DNA of 64,000 nt from Streptomyces sp. CB01580 (GCF_001905795.1 NZ_LIXJ01000024.1:1-64000), one strand, 5' to 3'. Shown: positions 1 to 9,088, counted from the first letter of the stretch. Translations and numbers: made by a program. Notes: generated from the sequence alone by a model not told the origin.

Positions 1-340
1 GCACGCCCTCCGTGCGCCGTGCGCCGTCCGGCGGGACACGATCATCGGCGGGGTCGCCGCCGTACCCGCCGGAGTCTTCCACGGCGTCGACTACGTGGCA
101 CGCCGATGCTCGCGCCGCGGTGTGGCGGGGCGGTGGTCGGGCACGGCGCGCCGGTCGCGGGACGGTGGTCACGGCCCACGTGGATCGTGCCGCGGTGGTT
201 TCGCAAACGCCTCCGGTGCATGCCTTGTCATGGGCTGTTCCGGGAGCGCTCTGCGTTTGACATGCGGCGACCCGGTGGGACGGTTGAAGAGGCATTCCCG
301 CCCGACGGCGTTCCCGCCCGACGAACGCGGAGGCAGTCCC
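1..340. other. Intergenic stretch upstream of the oxidoreductase gene
   Basis: No convincing gene is seen in these bases. The reading frames are open only because of the GC content and show no family resemblance. A TTGACA hexamer at 257-262 could be a -35 element for the gene starting at 341, but no good -10 box follows at the usual distance. The end of a gene lying to the left cannot be excluded. Confidence 0.4.
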
Positions 341-1510
341 ATGAAGGCGTTGGTGTACGAAGGGCCACGTTCGGTGAGCGTCAAGGACGTACCGGACGCG
401 AGGATCGAACGGCCCACGGACGTGCTCGTGAAGATCACCTCGGCGAACATCTGCGGCTCGGACCTGCACATGTACGAGGGGCGCACGGACATGGAGAAGG
501 GGCGTGTCCTGGGCCACGAGAACATGGGCGAGGTGATCGAGGTCGGAGACGGCGTGGACCGGGTCAAGGTGGGCGACCTGGTGTGTCTGCCGTTCAACAT
601 CAGCTGCGGGTTCTGCCGCAACTGCGAGCAGGGGCTGACGGCGTTCTGCCTGACCACCCCGTCGGATCCGCGGATGGCGGGTGCCGCGTACGGGTTCGCG
701 GGGATGGGCCCGTACAACGGCGGACAGGCGGAGTTCCTGCGGGTGCCGTACGGCGACTCCAATTGCCTGGTCCTGCCGGAGGAGGCGTGGGAGAAGCAGA
801 CCGACTACGTGATGCTGTCGGACGTCTTCCCGACCGGCTGGCACTGCACGGAACTCGCCGGGGTGCGTCCGGGCGAGACCGTGGTCATCTACGGTGCGGG
901 TCCGGTCGGGTTGATGGCGGCGCTGTCCGCGACCCTCAAGAGCGCGGCGAAGGTCATGGTCGTCGACCGGCATCCGGACCGGCTGCGGCTGGCCGAGGAG
1001 ATCGGTGCCGTCCCGATCGACGACTCCAAGGGTTCGCCGATCGACCGGGTCAACGACCTCACCGACGGACTGGGCGCGGACCGCGGCTGCGAATGCGTGG
1101 GCTACCAGGCACATGACGCCCAGGGCCACGAGCAGCCGAACCTGACTCTGAACAACCTGGTGCAGTCCGTGAAGTTCACCGGCACCATCGGCGTGGTCGG
1201 TGCCTTCGTGCCCCACGATCCCGGAAGTCCGGACAAGCTGTACAAGGACGAGGGAGAGATCGCCTTCGACTACGGCATGTACTGGTTCAAGGGCCAGTCG
1301 ATGGGGACCGGTCAGGCCAACGTCAAGGCGTACAACCGCCAGTTGTGCAACCTCATCCAGCAAGGGAAGGCCAAGCCGTCCTGGATCGTCTCCCACGAAC
1401 TGCCGCTGGCGGAGGCGGCGCAGGGGTACGAGCACTTCGACAACCGGGACGCGGGCTGGACGAATGTCGTCCTCCACCCCGACGGCGGGGGCCGGAGCGG
1501 CGGTCGGTAG
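341..1510 (+). CDS. Zinc-dependent alcohol dehydrogenase, glutathione-independent formaldehyde dehydrogenase-like
   Basis: 389-residue medium-chain dehydrogenase predicted to oxidise formaldehyde or a related aldehyde/alcohol with NAD in the cytosol. The N-terminal GroES-like domain has the catalytic zinc site (ICGSDLHMYEG near residue 40, GHEN near 60) and the structural-zinc cysteine cluster CGFCRNCEQGLTAFC near 90-105. The Rossmann fold has GAGPVGLM near residue 187. Length and insertions fit the FdhA/PFDH branch better than simple ADHs. The ATG is preceded by GGAGG about eight bases upstream; an earlier in-frame start would add residues unlike the family. It stands alone on this strand. 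The exact substrate is inferred from family resemblance only. Confidence 0.85.
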   Translation: MKALVYEGPRSVSVKDVPDARIERPTDVLVKITSANICGSDLHMYEGRTDMEKGRVLGHENMGEVIEVGDGVDRVKVGDLVCLPFNISCGFCRNCEQGLTAFCLTTPSDPRMAGAAYGFAGMGPYNGGQAEFLRVPYGDSNCLVLPEEAWEKQTDYVMLSDVFPTGWHCTELAGVRPGETVVIYGAGPVGLMAALSATLKSAAKVMVVDRHPDRLRLAEEIGAVPIDDSKGSPIDRVNDLTDGLGADRGCECVGYQAHDAQGHEQPNLTLNNLVQSVKFTGTIGVVGAFVPHDPGSPDKLYKDEGEIAFDYGMYWFKGQSMGTGQANVKAYNRQLCNLIQQGKAKPSWIVSHELPLAEAAQGYEHFDNRDAGWTNVVLHPDGGGRSGGR

Positions 1511-1688
1511 GTGGACGGACAGACAGACAGCCGTGGTCGGTGGGTGGGGCGCGGGCGGTAGGCGGAGCCGAGCGGTGGATGGGGGCGGCGGGCAGGTGTG
1601 GCCGGGAGCCGGGGCCGGGGGCCGGGAGCGTCTGATGCGTCTCGGCTCCCGGTCCGGCGTACCGGTGTCGTGGTGTCGTGTCGTGGTG

Positions 1689-2504
1689 TCACATCACCTC
1701 GGTGACGAGAGCGACCGCACGGTCGAACAGGCCCGCCTCATCCCTGCTGTCGCTGTGCTCCTTGTGGCCCCTGACGTCCCCGCCCTCCTTGCCATTCCTG
1801 CCGTCCCCGCCGTCCTTGCCATCCTCGTTGTTGCTGTTGTTGCTGTTGTTGCTGTCGTGCCCCTTGTGCGCCGCACCGCCGCGCGTCGCGTCGGCGGTGC
1901 GGCGTGCGGCGGCCTCCGCGAGGTGGGCGGCGGGGATGCCGCCGGAGGCGGAGAAGTGCGGCACCAGGGCGTTCAGCAGGGCGAGGGCGCACGCCGATGC
2001 CGCGTCCCCGGCCCGGGGGTCGACCGCGGTCCGGGCCAGGATCAGAGCCGTCATGGCCCGGTCCAGGGCGGGCGCGCCCTCCGCCGTGTCGCTCCAGTCG
2101 ATCACCACCGGTCCCCGGGGTGTCAGCATCACGTTGCCCGGGTGCAGGTCGAGGTGGAGGATCCGGTCCTCGGGCTGCGGGGAGAGCCGCGCCGGGACGG
2201 TGTGCAGTTCGGCGAGGAGCCCGGCCAGTACGGTGGCCGCATCGGACGCGGTGAGGTCGCCGGACTCCAGGGACGCCAGCATGGTCGGGCCGGTCAGGCG
2301 CCGCAGCACCAGGTCGCAGGGGGCCGTCGTGGCGTCGCGCGGACCGAGCCGGGGGACCGGGTAGCCGTGTGCGCTGAGGTAGGACATGACCGCCCACTCA
2401 TGGGTGGCGTCCAGCCCGTCGCGATCGCGCCGCAGGACCCAGTTCTCGTCGAGCGCGTACACGTCGGCGGTGCGCCCGGCACCCAGTAGCTCACCTATTC
2501 GCAT
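1689..2504 (-). CDS. Aminoglycoside phosphotransferase/choline kinase-like protein
   Basis: 271-residue protein of the APH kinase fold. The catalytic loop HLDLHPGNVM (near residue 140) and the magnesium-binding VIDWSD (near 155) are present, and the N-terminal lobe has a short glycine-rich loop (LLGAGRTADVYAL). The substrate cannot be deduced; these proteins are often not resistance enzymes. The C-terminal part holds an odd expansion (near residues 217-235) of Ser-Asn-Asn and Gly/Asp/Lys repeats, encoded by a 9-bp GTT/GCT tandem repeat around 1826-1858, so the linker looks slippage-grown. Just after the stop codon a 13-bp duplication (1664-1688) is also seen. It is the only gene on this strand here apart from DUF2804 upstream. 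Confidence 0.75.
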   Translation of the reverse strand: MRIGELLGAGRTADVYALDENWVLRRDRDGLDATHEWAVMSYLSAHGYPVPRLGPRDATTAPCDLVLRRLTGPTMLASLESGDLTASDAATVLAGLLAELHTVPARLSPQPEDRILHLDLHPGNVMLTPRGPVVIDWSDTAEGAPALDRAMTALILARTAVDPRAGDAASACALALLNALVPHFSASGGIPAAHLAEAAARRTADATRGGAAHKGHDSNNSNNSNNEDGKDGGDGRNGKEGGDVRGHKEHSDSRDEAGLFDRAVALVTEVM

Positions 2505-2537
2505 GGGACGAACCTATGGGTACGCGCGTGCGACGGG

Positions 2538-2645
2538 GAGTTCACCAGCGCATGCGAGTTCACCGGCGCATGTGAGTTCACCGGCGAGTGCGAGTCCATC
2601 AGGGCACGCGGCGTCACCAGTGCGTACGGCTTCACCAGCGCATGT
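2538..2645. repeat. 18-bp tandem repeat, six units, spanning the DUF2804 stop codon
   Basis: Six consecutive 18-bp units start at 2538, 2556, 2574, 2592, 2610 and 2628 with a consensus close to gagttcaccagcgcatgc. The last unit covers the final codons and the TGA of the minus-strand DUF2804 gene (stop at 2632-2634). Five of the six units keep the stop triplet at the same place, so the array looks like successive duplication of the gene's 3' end into the downstream spacer. Confidence 0.9.
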
Positions 2646-3687
2646 GGACGTCCTCGGCCCAGCCCAGGAGTCGGTCCACGACGATCTCGCGCCCCTCGTC
2701 GTCGCGTACGCGGCCGGAGTAGTGACCGAAGCACTGGTCGGTGCGGTTGGCGATCAGGCCGACGTCCGTACGGGTGGAGCGGTTGTGGAACGGGACGAAC
2801 GTGAGGTCCACCGCGGGCCGGTTGCCCGGCGATGTGATGGTCCACGGGGCCAGGAAGTCGTCGGACGACCAGTGCCACTCCAACTCCTCGCCGAGCTTGC
2901 TGAGCCGGCCGTCCACGCAGAGCGCGTTCTCCGTGGCGCCGGTGCCCCTGGTCCAGCGCCCGCCGAACTGCAGCCCCACCGTGTGGCCGTCGGTGCGGCC
3001 CGACGCGGCCCCCCAGTTCCAGTCGACCGAGCGCGGCCAGCGGCCCCGTCCGTGGTCGAGCACGGCCCAGGCGTCCGCGCCGAACTCCAGGTCCTCGTCC
3101 CCGATCCGGACCGTGCCGGAGGCGGGGCGGGCCGTGTGCTTCGACGTGTACTGGAAGCGGCGCTCGTCCCACGGCACGACGACGGACAGCGTCTCGTGGC
3201 CGACGGGCAGGGCGGCGAAGAGGTCGACCTCCACGGTCCGCTTCGGTGAGGACGGGGTCAGGCAACGGGCCCGCAGGCGGGTGCCTCCGTCCTCCTCGCC
3301 GATCTCGATCCTGACCTTGCCGCCCGTGGGGCGGGGCGGGCCGACCACCACGGCGGGGGAGCCGGGCGCGCCCGCGATCGTCTCCGGGAGGCGGACACCG
3401 CGACCGCCGGGCGTGATCGCCGTGCGCTCGAACTCCCGGCCACCCGGCCCGTACTCCAGCACGTACACCGTGTTCAGCGCCAGGAAGTCGAGGTCGCTCA
3501 CGGTCAGTGCGACGAGATGGGTGGGCGTGGTCACGCACCAGTACTCCCAGCGCTTGGTCCGGCCCCAGCCCCGCAGATTCGACCGGTGCAGCGGCCTCCT
3601 GGACCATCCGCGGGCAGAGGGGTTCAGCCGACCGTCCGACAGGCACAGGTCGACGGGCTCGGTGATCTCATGTTCGTGGGTGGCCAT
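2632..3687 (-). CDS. DUF2804 family protein
   Basis: 351-residue protein recognised as DUF2804 by its overall pattern: N-terminal LCLSDGRLNPSARGWSR, a middle DWNWGAASGR motif, and a C-terminal region rich in aromatic residues ending near LLGWAEDVHMRW. There is no signal peptide and no membrane segment. The family is common in actinobacteria and has no established biochemical role; the beta-rich pattern resembles lipocalin-like folds, which is inference. The ATG at 3687 begins the conserved block. Its 3' end has been iterated in the 18-bp array. It is divergent from the secreted protease gene. Confidence 0.8.
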   Translation of the reverse strand: MATHEHEITEPVDLCLSDGRLNPSARGWSRRPLHRSNLRGWGRTKRWEYWCVTTPTHLVALTVSDLDFLALNTVYVLEYGPGGREFERTAITPGGRGVRLPETIAGAPGSPAVVVGPPRPTGGKVRIEIGEEDGGTRLRARCLTPSSPKRTVEVDLFAALPVGHETLSVVVPWDERRFQYTSKHTARPASGTVRIGDEDLEFGADAWAVLDHGRGRWPRSVDWNWGAASGRTDGHTVGLQFGGRWTRGTGATENALCVDGRLSKLGEELEWHWSSDDFLAPWTITSPGNRPAVDLTFVPFHNRSTRTDVGLIANRTDQCFGHYSGRVRDDEGREIVVDRLLGWAEDVHMRW

Positions 3688-4093
3688 GGACGGAGCCTAA
3701 GGGCTGTCCCGTAGCCCCAGACGGGCACACGACGACGGCTGCGGTACCTCGCGGTGTTGTCGGAGTCGTCCTCGTGCGTCCGGTACGAGGACGATCCTTC
3801 GCCTTGCTATCGGACGCACCGGACGGACGCCGCACGATCCGACCTCCGGCCGAACGAAGGCACTTCGACGGCACGTCCTCGCAGCGCCCCTTCTTACGAC
3901 GCCTGTCCCGACGATGCCTCTCCCGACGACGCTTGCCCCGGTGACGGCGCCGGTCGTGGCGCCGACCCCGCGGCCCATGACCTCGCTGGTCACGGACCCC
4001 ATAACACGAAGTGAGGGGGAGAACGGGATCTCCTTGGCCTGACGTGTACGCGGCTACCTTGGCGACAATTCCCCCGAAGTCAAGGAGAGTTCC
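3688..4093. other. Divergent intergenic region between DUF2804 and the protease gene
   Basis: About 400 bases with no supported gene. Short imperfect repeats of tgcccgacgatgcct type occur around 3898-3950. The last 30 bases carry the AAGGAGAG ribosome binding site of the protease. Promoters of both flanking genes should lie here but I cannot fix them. Confidence 0.5.
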
Positions 4094-5461
4094 GTGGAGA
4101 GATCCATCCTCCGCAGACGTGCTCTGGCCGCGTGTGCCGCCACCGTCGCCGTCGGCACGCTCGCGCTGGCCGGTCTGACCGGCAGCGCGTCCGCCGATCC
4201 CGCCCCCCAGGCCGCTACCCCCGCCACCGAGCAGCTTTCGCCGGGCCTGCTGAAGGCGATGCGCCGTGATCTCGGACTGACCGAGACCGAGGCGCGCGCC
4301 CGGATCGGCCAGGAGGCGCGGGCCGCGGCCGTCGCGGCCGGCCTGAAGCGTTCCCTCGGTGCGGATTTCGCCGGAGCGCGGGTGAGCGGTGACGACGCCG
4401 CCCTGACCGTCTCCACCACCGACGCCGGGCAGGCCGTCCGGATCGGCAAGGCCGGTGCGAAGGCCGTCGTCGTCGAGCACAGCCTGGCCGAACTGGACGC
4501 GGCGAAGCACGCGTTGGACCGGGTCGCACTGCGCGAGGCGCCCCGGGGCGTGCCCGTCTGGTACATCGACATCGCCACCAACCGTGTGGTCGTGCAGGCC
4601 GCCGACACCTCGGCCGCGAACACCTTCCTGGCCGCCGCCAGGATTGCACACGAGTTGGTGACGGTACGTCAGTCGACGGAACGGCCACGCACGTTCGCCG
4701 ATCTGCGGGGCGGCGACGCGTACTACATGAACGGGCAGGGCCGCTGCTCCATCGGCTTCCCCGTGAAGCGCGGCACCCAGTCCGGCTTCGTCAGCGCCGG
4801 TCACTGCGGCACGCCCGGGGTGAGCACCAGCGGCTACAACCAGCAGGCCCAGGGCTCCTTCCAGGGCTCCACCTTCCCGGGACGCGACTACTCCTGGGTC
4901 GCCACCAACGCCAACTGGACGCCGCGCGCCCTGGTGAACGGGTACGGCAACGGCGACGTGACGGTCACCGGTTCCACCGAGGCCCTCGAAGGCTCCTCGG
5001 TCTGCCGCTCCGGTTCGACGACCGGCTGGCACTGCGGCACCGTCCAGCAGCGCAACACCAGCGTCACGTACCAGGAGGGCACCGTCTCCGGGGTCACCCG
5101 CACCAACGTGTGCGCCGAACCGGGCGACTCCGGCGGCTCTTTCATCTCCGGCAGCCAGGCGCAGGGGGTCACCTCCGGCGGCTCCGGCAACTGCTCCCAG
5201 GGCGGTACGACGTACTTCCAGCCGGTGAACCCGGCCCTCCAGGCGTACGGGGTCACCCTGGTCACCAGCGGCACCCCGACCGACCCGCCGGACCCGACGG
5301 ACCCGCCGACCAACCCGGGCGGCACCTGGGCGGCCGGGACGAACTACGCGGCGGGCGATGTCGTGACCTACGGCTCCGACAGCTACCGCTGCCTCCAGCC
5401 CCACCTGGCCCAGTCCGGCTGGACGCCGCCGAACGTCCCGGCTCTCTGGCAGCGGATCTGA
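4094..5461 (+). CDS. sprC: Secreted streptogrisin-type serine protease with C-terminal carbohydrate-binding module
   Basis: 455-residue preproprotein resembling streptogrisin C. It has a signal peptide (residues 1-34, cleavage near SASA-D), an alpha-lytic-type pro-domain (about 60-195), a mature chymotrypsin-fold protease starting near residue 202, a Pro/Thr/Asp linker (about 395-410) and a CBM5/12 chitin-binding-type module to the end. The catalytic triad is His237 (SAGHCG), Asp265 (GRDYSW) and Ser346 (GDSGGS). The start is GTG behind AAGGAGAG. The symbol is by resemblance to sprC. It probably degrades proteins at chitin-rich or lignocellulosic surfaces. The next gene carries an almost identical C-terminal module. 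Confidence 0.9.
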   Translation: MERSILRRRALAACAATVAVGTLALAGLTGSASADPAPQAATPATEQLSPGLLKAMRRDLGLTETEARARIGQEARAAAVAAGLKRSLGADFAGARVSGDDAALTVSTTDAGQAVRIGKAGAKAVVVEHSLAELDAAKHALDRVALREAPRGVPVWYIDIATNRVVVQAADTSAANTFLAAARIAHELVTVRQSTERPRTFADLRGGDAYYMNGQGRCSIGFPVKRGTQSGFVSAGHCGTPGVSTSGYNQQAQGSFQGSTFPGRDYSWVATNANWTPRALVNGYGNGDVTVTGSTEALEGSSVCRSGSTTGWHCGTVQQRNTSVTYQEGTVSGVTRTNVCAEPGDSGGSFISGSQAQGVTSGGSGNCSQGGTTYFQPVNPALQAYGVTLVTSGTPTDPPDPTDPPTNPGGTWAAGTNYAAGDVVTYGSDSYRCLQPHLAQSGWTPPNVPALWQRI

Positions 5462-5671
5462 CGACTCCGCAGGCTCCGGCGCGCGGGCCCCGGAGGGGCC
5501 CCGCCCGGCGGACTCCGGCAACGGGGCCGTCCGCCCGACGGATCGCGAAGCAGGGCACATCCCACGGCCGTGCCCCCGCGACGAGGTCCGTCACGGTTGC
5601 CGCGCCCGCCCGGCTCGCGCTCGCGCCTCCCTGCCGGGCGGGCGCGCGCCAGCCGTACTCACCCGCACCAG

Positions 5672-5800
5672 CTGCACTATCCGTGCTTCCCGCACCACCC
5701 GCGCTTCCCGCGCTTCCCGCACCAGCCGTACCGCCTGCACTTCCCGCACCACCCGCGCTTCCCGCGCTTCCCGCACTTTCCGCACTTTCCGCTCTATGTC
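5672..5800. repeat. Tandem cttcccgcR repeats upstream of the dioxygenase gene
   Basis: A low-complexity stretch built from 9-bp elements of the type cttcccgca/cgcttcccg. A larger unit of about 57 bp appears twice, each containing ccgcaccacccgcgcttccc. It ends about 35 bases before the dioxygenase start and therefore fills the probable promoter or leader of that gene. Confidence 0.8.
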
Positions 5801-5836
5801 ATGCACTTGTCCTTCCCCCATACCGAGGAATCAGCC

Positions 5837-6676
5837 ATGACTCCAGCTTCTGAGGTGCCCGAGGACTCCGGCGAGGACCGCCGGATCAGCCGCAAGTCCG
5901 TCCTCAAGGCCGCCCTGATCGCCGGCGCCGTCCCGCTGCTCGCCGGTGGTGGCGTGGCGCTGGCCCGCGACGCGGGCGGCAGCGGCAAGACCCTCGCCCC
6001 CACTCCGTACTGCGGCGACGGCGACGGCCCGACGCGCGAGCAGATCGAGGGTCCGTACTTCAAGCCCAACTCCCCGCTCCGCACCAGCCTGGTGACCTCC
6101 GGGACCCCCGGCACCCCCCTGACCGTCAGCGGCTATGTCTTCGGACGGTCCTGCAAGCCCATCCCGGGAGTGCTTCTCGACTTCTGGCAGGCCGACACCT
6201 ACGGCGCGTACGACATGAACGGCTTCGCCTTCCGGGGTCACCAGTTCACCGACCAGTCCGGGGCCTTCTCCCTGACCACGATCGTGCCGGGGCTGTACCC
6301 GGGCCGTACGAGGCACATCCACGTCAAGGCACAGGCGCCCGGCTCGCGCATCCTGACGACGCAGCTCTACTTCCCGGGCGAGCCGCGCAACAACACCGAC
6401 GCCATCTTCGACCCGGCGCTCCTGATGAACATCCGGAACGTCGGTTCCGGGCAACAGGGCACCTTCGACTTCGTGCTCAACGTCGACCAGGGCCCGTCCG
6501 TCCCGCCCACCGATCCGCCCACCGATCCGCCCGGCTCGACGTGGAAGGCCGGGACGTCCTACAACGCGGGTGACCGCGTCACGTACGGCGGGGTCGCGTA
6601 CCGCTGTCTGCAGGCGCACTCGGCCGTGTCGGGCTGGGAACCGCCGAACGTCCCCGCATTGTGGGAACGCGGGTAG
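5837..6676 (+). CDS. Secreted intradiol ring-cleavage dioxygenase fused to a CBM5/12 module
   Basis: 279-residue protein: an export signal with RRISRKSVLK followed by a hydrophobic stretch (about 15-43), an intradiol dioxygenase domain (about 55-215), a PPTDPPTDPP linker and a C-terminal CBM5/12-like module (about 234-279). Candidate iron ligands are a Tyr in WQADTYGAYD (near 122), Tyr154 and the His160/His162 pair in GRTRHIHV. The architecture matches the secreted dioxygenase/lignin-binding fusion described from a cellulolytic Streptomyces (SACTE_2871). It should cleave catechol-type aromatics outside the cell. The ATG is chosen because upstream in-frame sequence is repeat DNA. Confidence 0.88.
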   Translation: MTPASEVPEDSGEDRRISRKSVLKAALIAGAVPLLAGGGVALARDAGGSGKTLAPTPYCGDGDGPTREQIEGPYFKPNSPLRTSLVTSGTPGTPLTVSGYVFGRSCKPIPGVLLDFWQADTYGAYDMNGFAFRGHQFTDQSGAFSLTTIVPGLYPGRTRHIHVKAQAPGSRILTTQLYFPGEPRNNTDAIFDPALLMNIRNVGSGQQGTFDFVLNVDQGPSVPPTDPPTDPPGSTWKAGTSYNAGDRVTYGGVAYRCLQAHSAVSGWEPPNVPALWERG

Positions 6677-6752
6677 ACGCGCAGCACGGCAGGGGCGTAC
6701 CACCGTCCTGCGGCGTGTGCCGGGGTGTCCCTCGCGGGGTGCGCGCCGCACC

Positions 6753-6786
6753 CGGCCCGGACCGGAACCTCTTCCGGTCCGGGCCG
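6753..6786 (+). terminator. Strong hairpin downstream of the dioxygenase gene
   Basis: A perfect 15-bp stem (6753-6767 with 6772-6786) closes a 4-base loop about 75 bases after the stop codon. There is no T-tract, as is usual in Streptomyces. It separates the secreted-enzyme pair from the next gene. Confidence 0.8.
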
Positions 6787-6895
6787 TCGGCTGTCCGGGG
6801 GCGGCGGCGGGGCCGCGGAGTAGCCTGGGGATGTACGGCTTCCCGGTGAGGTGAGCCGGTCGTGTCGGCCCGCACGTCGAAGGAGGCCGTGACGC

Positions 6896-7312
6896 ATGAA
6901 CACCCTGATCAATGTCGTGGTCGTCCTGGCGATGATCGCGATCGCGGCGTTCGTCATCCACCTGCTCAACACCCGCCACCGGCATCAGCATCTGCGTCCC
7001 GCGCACTACGACCACGGCCTGGCCGGGTTCGGTGACGGCCCCGCATCGGGCCCGGCCGCCGGCACGGCTCCGGGGCGGCGGGACATGGCCGAAGGGCAGC
7101 ACGTGGCCGAACGGCAGGACGTGGCCGAACGGCAGGAAGCCGACGCTTCCGGATCCGGGACAGACACCAGCACAAGTACCGGCACCGGCTTCGGTACCGG
7201 TGCCGACACCGGCCCAAGTACTGGTACCGACACCGGGCCCAGTACCGGTATCGACGCAGGGCCCAGCCCCAACCCCAATCCCAACCCGGGCCCCGGAGCA
7301 GGCTCCGGCTGA
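6896..7312 (+). CDS. Small single-pass membrane protein with repetitive C-terminus
   Basis: 138 residues. An N-terminal hydrophobic helix (about 5-24) is followed by a His/Arg-rich segment and a long disordered tail. The tail carries two AERQ-type repeats (MAEGQHVAERQDVAERQ) and then Thr/Gly/Asp and Pro/Asn/Gly repeats from about residue 85 on. The AAGGAGG ribosome binding site sits well placed before the ATG. No family is recognised; the tail looks expanded by slippage like other proteins of this window. Confidence 0.7.
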   Translation: MNTLINVVVVLAMIAIAAFVIHLLNTRHRHQHLRPAHYDHGLAGFGDGPASGPAAGTAPGRRDMAEGQHVAERQDVAERQEADASGSGTDTSTSTGTGFGTGADTGPSTGTDTGPSTGIDAGPSPNPNPNPGPGAGSG

Positions 7313-7336
7313 TGCCGGCCGTCGGCTTGCGGGCCC

Positions 7337-9088
7337 CTACTTCGCGTCCGAGTAGCGCTCCACCACCGCCGTCGTGAACGGAAAACGCACCGGTGTCTCG
7401 CCGAAGACCGTTCGCCCTGCCGTGTGGCCGGCCGCCCGGATCGCCTCCACGACCGCCTCCGCCTCCTCGCGTGGACAGTGCACGATCACCTCGTCATGCT
7501 GGAAGAAGACGAGTTCGGCCCGGAGTCCGGCGGAACCGATCTCCCGGCGCAGGGCGGCCAGAAGCAGCAGCGCCCAGTCCGCGGCGCTGCCCTGCACCAC
7601 GAAGTTGCGGGTGAAGCGGCCCCGCGCGCGGGCGCTGGACGACGCGTAGCCGGGCGTGAATCCGCTGCCGGCGGAACCGTCGGAGCCGTCGGCGGACCCG
7701 AGACCGGATCCGTTTCCGGCTCCGCTTGCGGAGAGGTGTGCGGGCTCCTCCTGGGGGATGCCGGCCTCGTCGTCCTCCGCCCCACCGACTGCGGGCGGGC
7801 TGGTCCGGCCCAGCCACGTCCGTACCAGGCGCCCTTCCTCGCCCGCCTTCGCGGCATCGTCGACATAGGCCACGGCCAGCGGGAACCTGCGACGCAGGGC
7901 GGCGAGGTTCTTCAGGCCATCGCCCGAGGTCTGGCCGTAGATGGCGCCGAGCAGGGCGAGCTTGGCGTGCTCCCGGTCGCCGTGGAACGCCCGGTCGGAC
8001 AGGGTCGTGTAGAGATCGCCGCCGTGGCCCGCGACCTCCATCAGGCCCGGGTCGCGCGAGATCGCGGCCAGCACCCTGGGCTCCATCTGATCGGCGTCGG
8101 CCACGACGAGGCACCAGCCCTCGTCGGCGACGACCGCCCGGCGTATCACCCTGGGGATCTGCAGCGCGCCGCCGCCGTTGGTCGTCCAACGGCCGCTGAC
8201 GGAGCCGCCCGGCTGGTACTCGGGGCGGAAACGGCCGTCGTGCACCCAGTCCTGGAGCCAGCTCCAGCCGTGCGCCGTCCAGACGCGGTACAGCTTCTTG
8301 TACGCGATGAGGGGTGCCACCGCCGGATGGTCCAGCTCCTCCAGCTCCCAGCGCCGCGTGGACTTCACTTTGATCCCGGCCTGCGCGAACGCCTTCACGA
8401 CGTCGGCGGGGAGGTCGGGGCGGACGCGTCTGCCGAAGGCGGCCGAGACCTCGTCGGCCAGCTCGGCCAGTCTGCGGGGCTCCCCGCCGCCCGCGTAACG
8501 CTCGCCGAGCAGCTCCTGGAGCACCTCCCGGTGCACGTCGGCGCGCCAGGGCAGGCCGGCCCGGTTCATCTCGGCGGCCACCAGCATCCCGGCCGATTCG
8601 GCAGCCGTCAGCAGGCGCATCCGGCCCGGGTGCGCGGTGGCGTCGTGACGGCGGAGCTGGTCGGCGTAGACCTGGATCAGGTCCTCGAAGGGCAGGTCCG
8701 TGCCGGGGCGCGGCTCGAAGAGGGCGGACTGGGAGCCGGGCTCGGCGGCGCGGGGCGGCGGATCGGGAGGCACGGGGGCGTTGTGCAGGCGGGCGTGGGC
8801 GGCGGCAGCGGAGCGGGGTTCGCCCAGGCGGCCCTCATGGGCGAGGAGGAGGGATTCGGCGACCTCGATGTCGTAACAGCGGCCCACGGGCACGCCCGCC
8901 GCGAGCAGTCGCGGGTACGTTTCGGCGGTGGAACGCCAGACCCAGCGCGTGACCTCCGGCCGGGAGCGGACGGCCGTCACAAGGTCGGGCTCGGCCAGGA
9001 CCGGTCCTGTGGGCACGCCGGAAGCGTCCAGCGGGGCGAGGAGCGCGCCGCCGTTCTCCGTGGTGGCCAGGGCCCAGCGTTCGGACAT
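7337..9088 (-). CDS. Bifunctional 3'-5' exonuclease/DNA polymerase, family A, non-PolA type
   Basis: 583 residues. The C-terminal half has the family A polymerase signatures: motif A DADQMEPRVL (331-340), the O-helix K/Y region HAKLALLGAIYGQ (374-386) and motif C FFQHDEVIVH (H531-D532-E533). The N-terminal third corresponds to a degenerate 3'-5' exonuclease-like domain; there is no 5'-3' exonuclease domain, so it is not the replicative PolI. A low-complexity Gly/Ser/Asp insert lies at about 455-480. The ATG at 9088 fits the family better than a start ten codons earlier. A repair or translesion role is inferred. Confidence 0.85.
   Translation of the reverse strand: MSERWALATTENGGALLAPLDASGVPTGPVLAEPDLVTAVRSRPEVTRWVWRSTAETYPRLLAAGVPVGRCYDIEVAESLLLAHEGRLGEPRSAAAAHARLHNAPVPPDPPPRAAEPGSQSALFEPRPGTDLPFEDLIQVYADQLRRHDATAHPGRMRLLTAAESAGMLVAAEMNRAGLPWRADVHREVLQELLGERYAGGGEPRRLAELADEVSAAFGRRVRPDLPADVVKAFAQAGIKVKSTRRWELEELDHPAVAPLIAYKKLYRVWTAHGWSWLQDWVHDGRFRPEYQPGGSVSGRWTTNGGGALQIPRVIRRAVVADEGWCLVVADADQMEPRVLAAISRDPGLMEVAGHGGDLYTTLSDRAFHGDREHAKLALLGAIYGQTSGDGLKNLAALRRRFPLAVAYVDDAAKAGEEGRLVRTWLGRTSPPAVGGAEDDEAGIPQEEPAHLSASGAGNGSGLGSADGSDGSAGSGFTPGYASSSARARGRFTRNFVVQGSAADWALLLLAALRREIGSAGLRAELVFFQHDEVIVHCPREEAEAVVEAIRAAGHTAGRTVFGETPVRFPFTTAVVERYSDAK

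Noticed and set aside
5462..5671. Open plus-strand frame extending the dioxygenase upstream to 5570
   Set aside because: The extension encodes repetitive His/Pro/Phe-rich sequence from the cttcccgc array; the ATG at 5837 starts a normal export signal.
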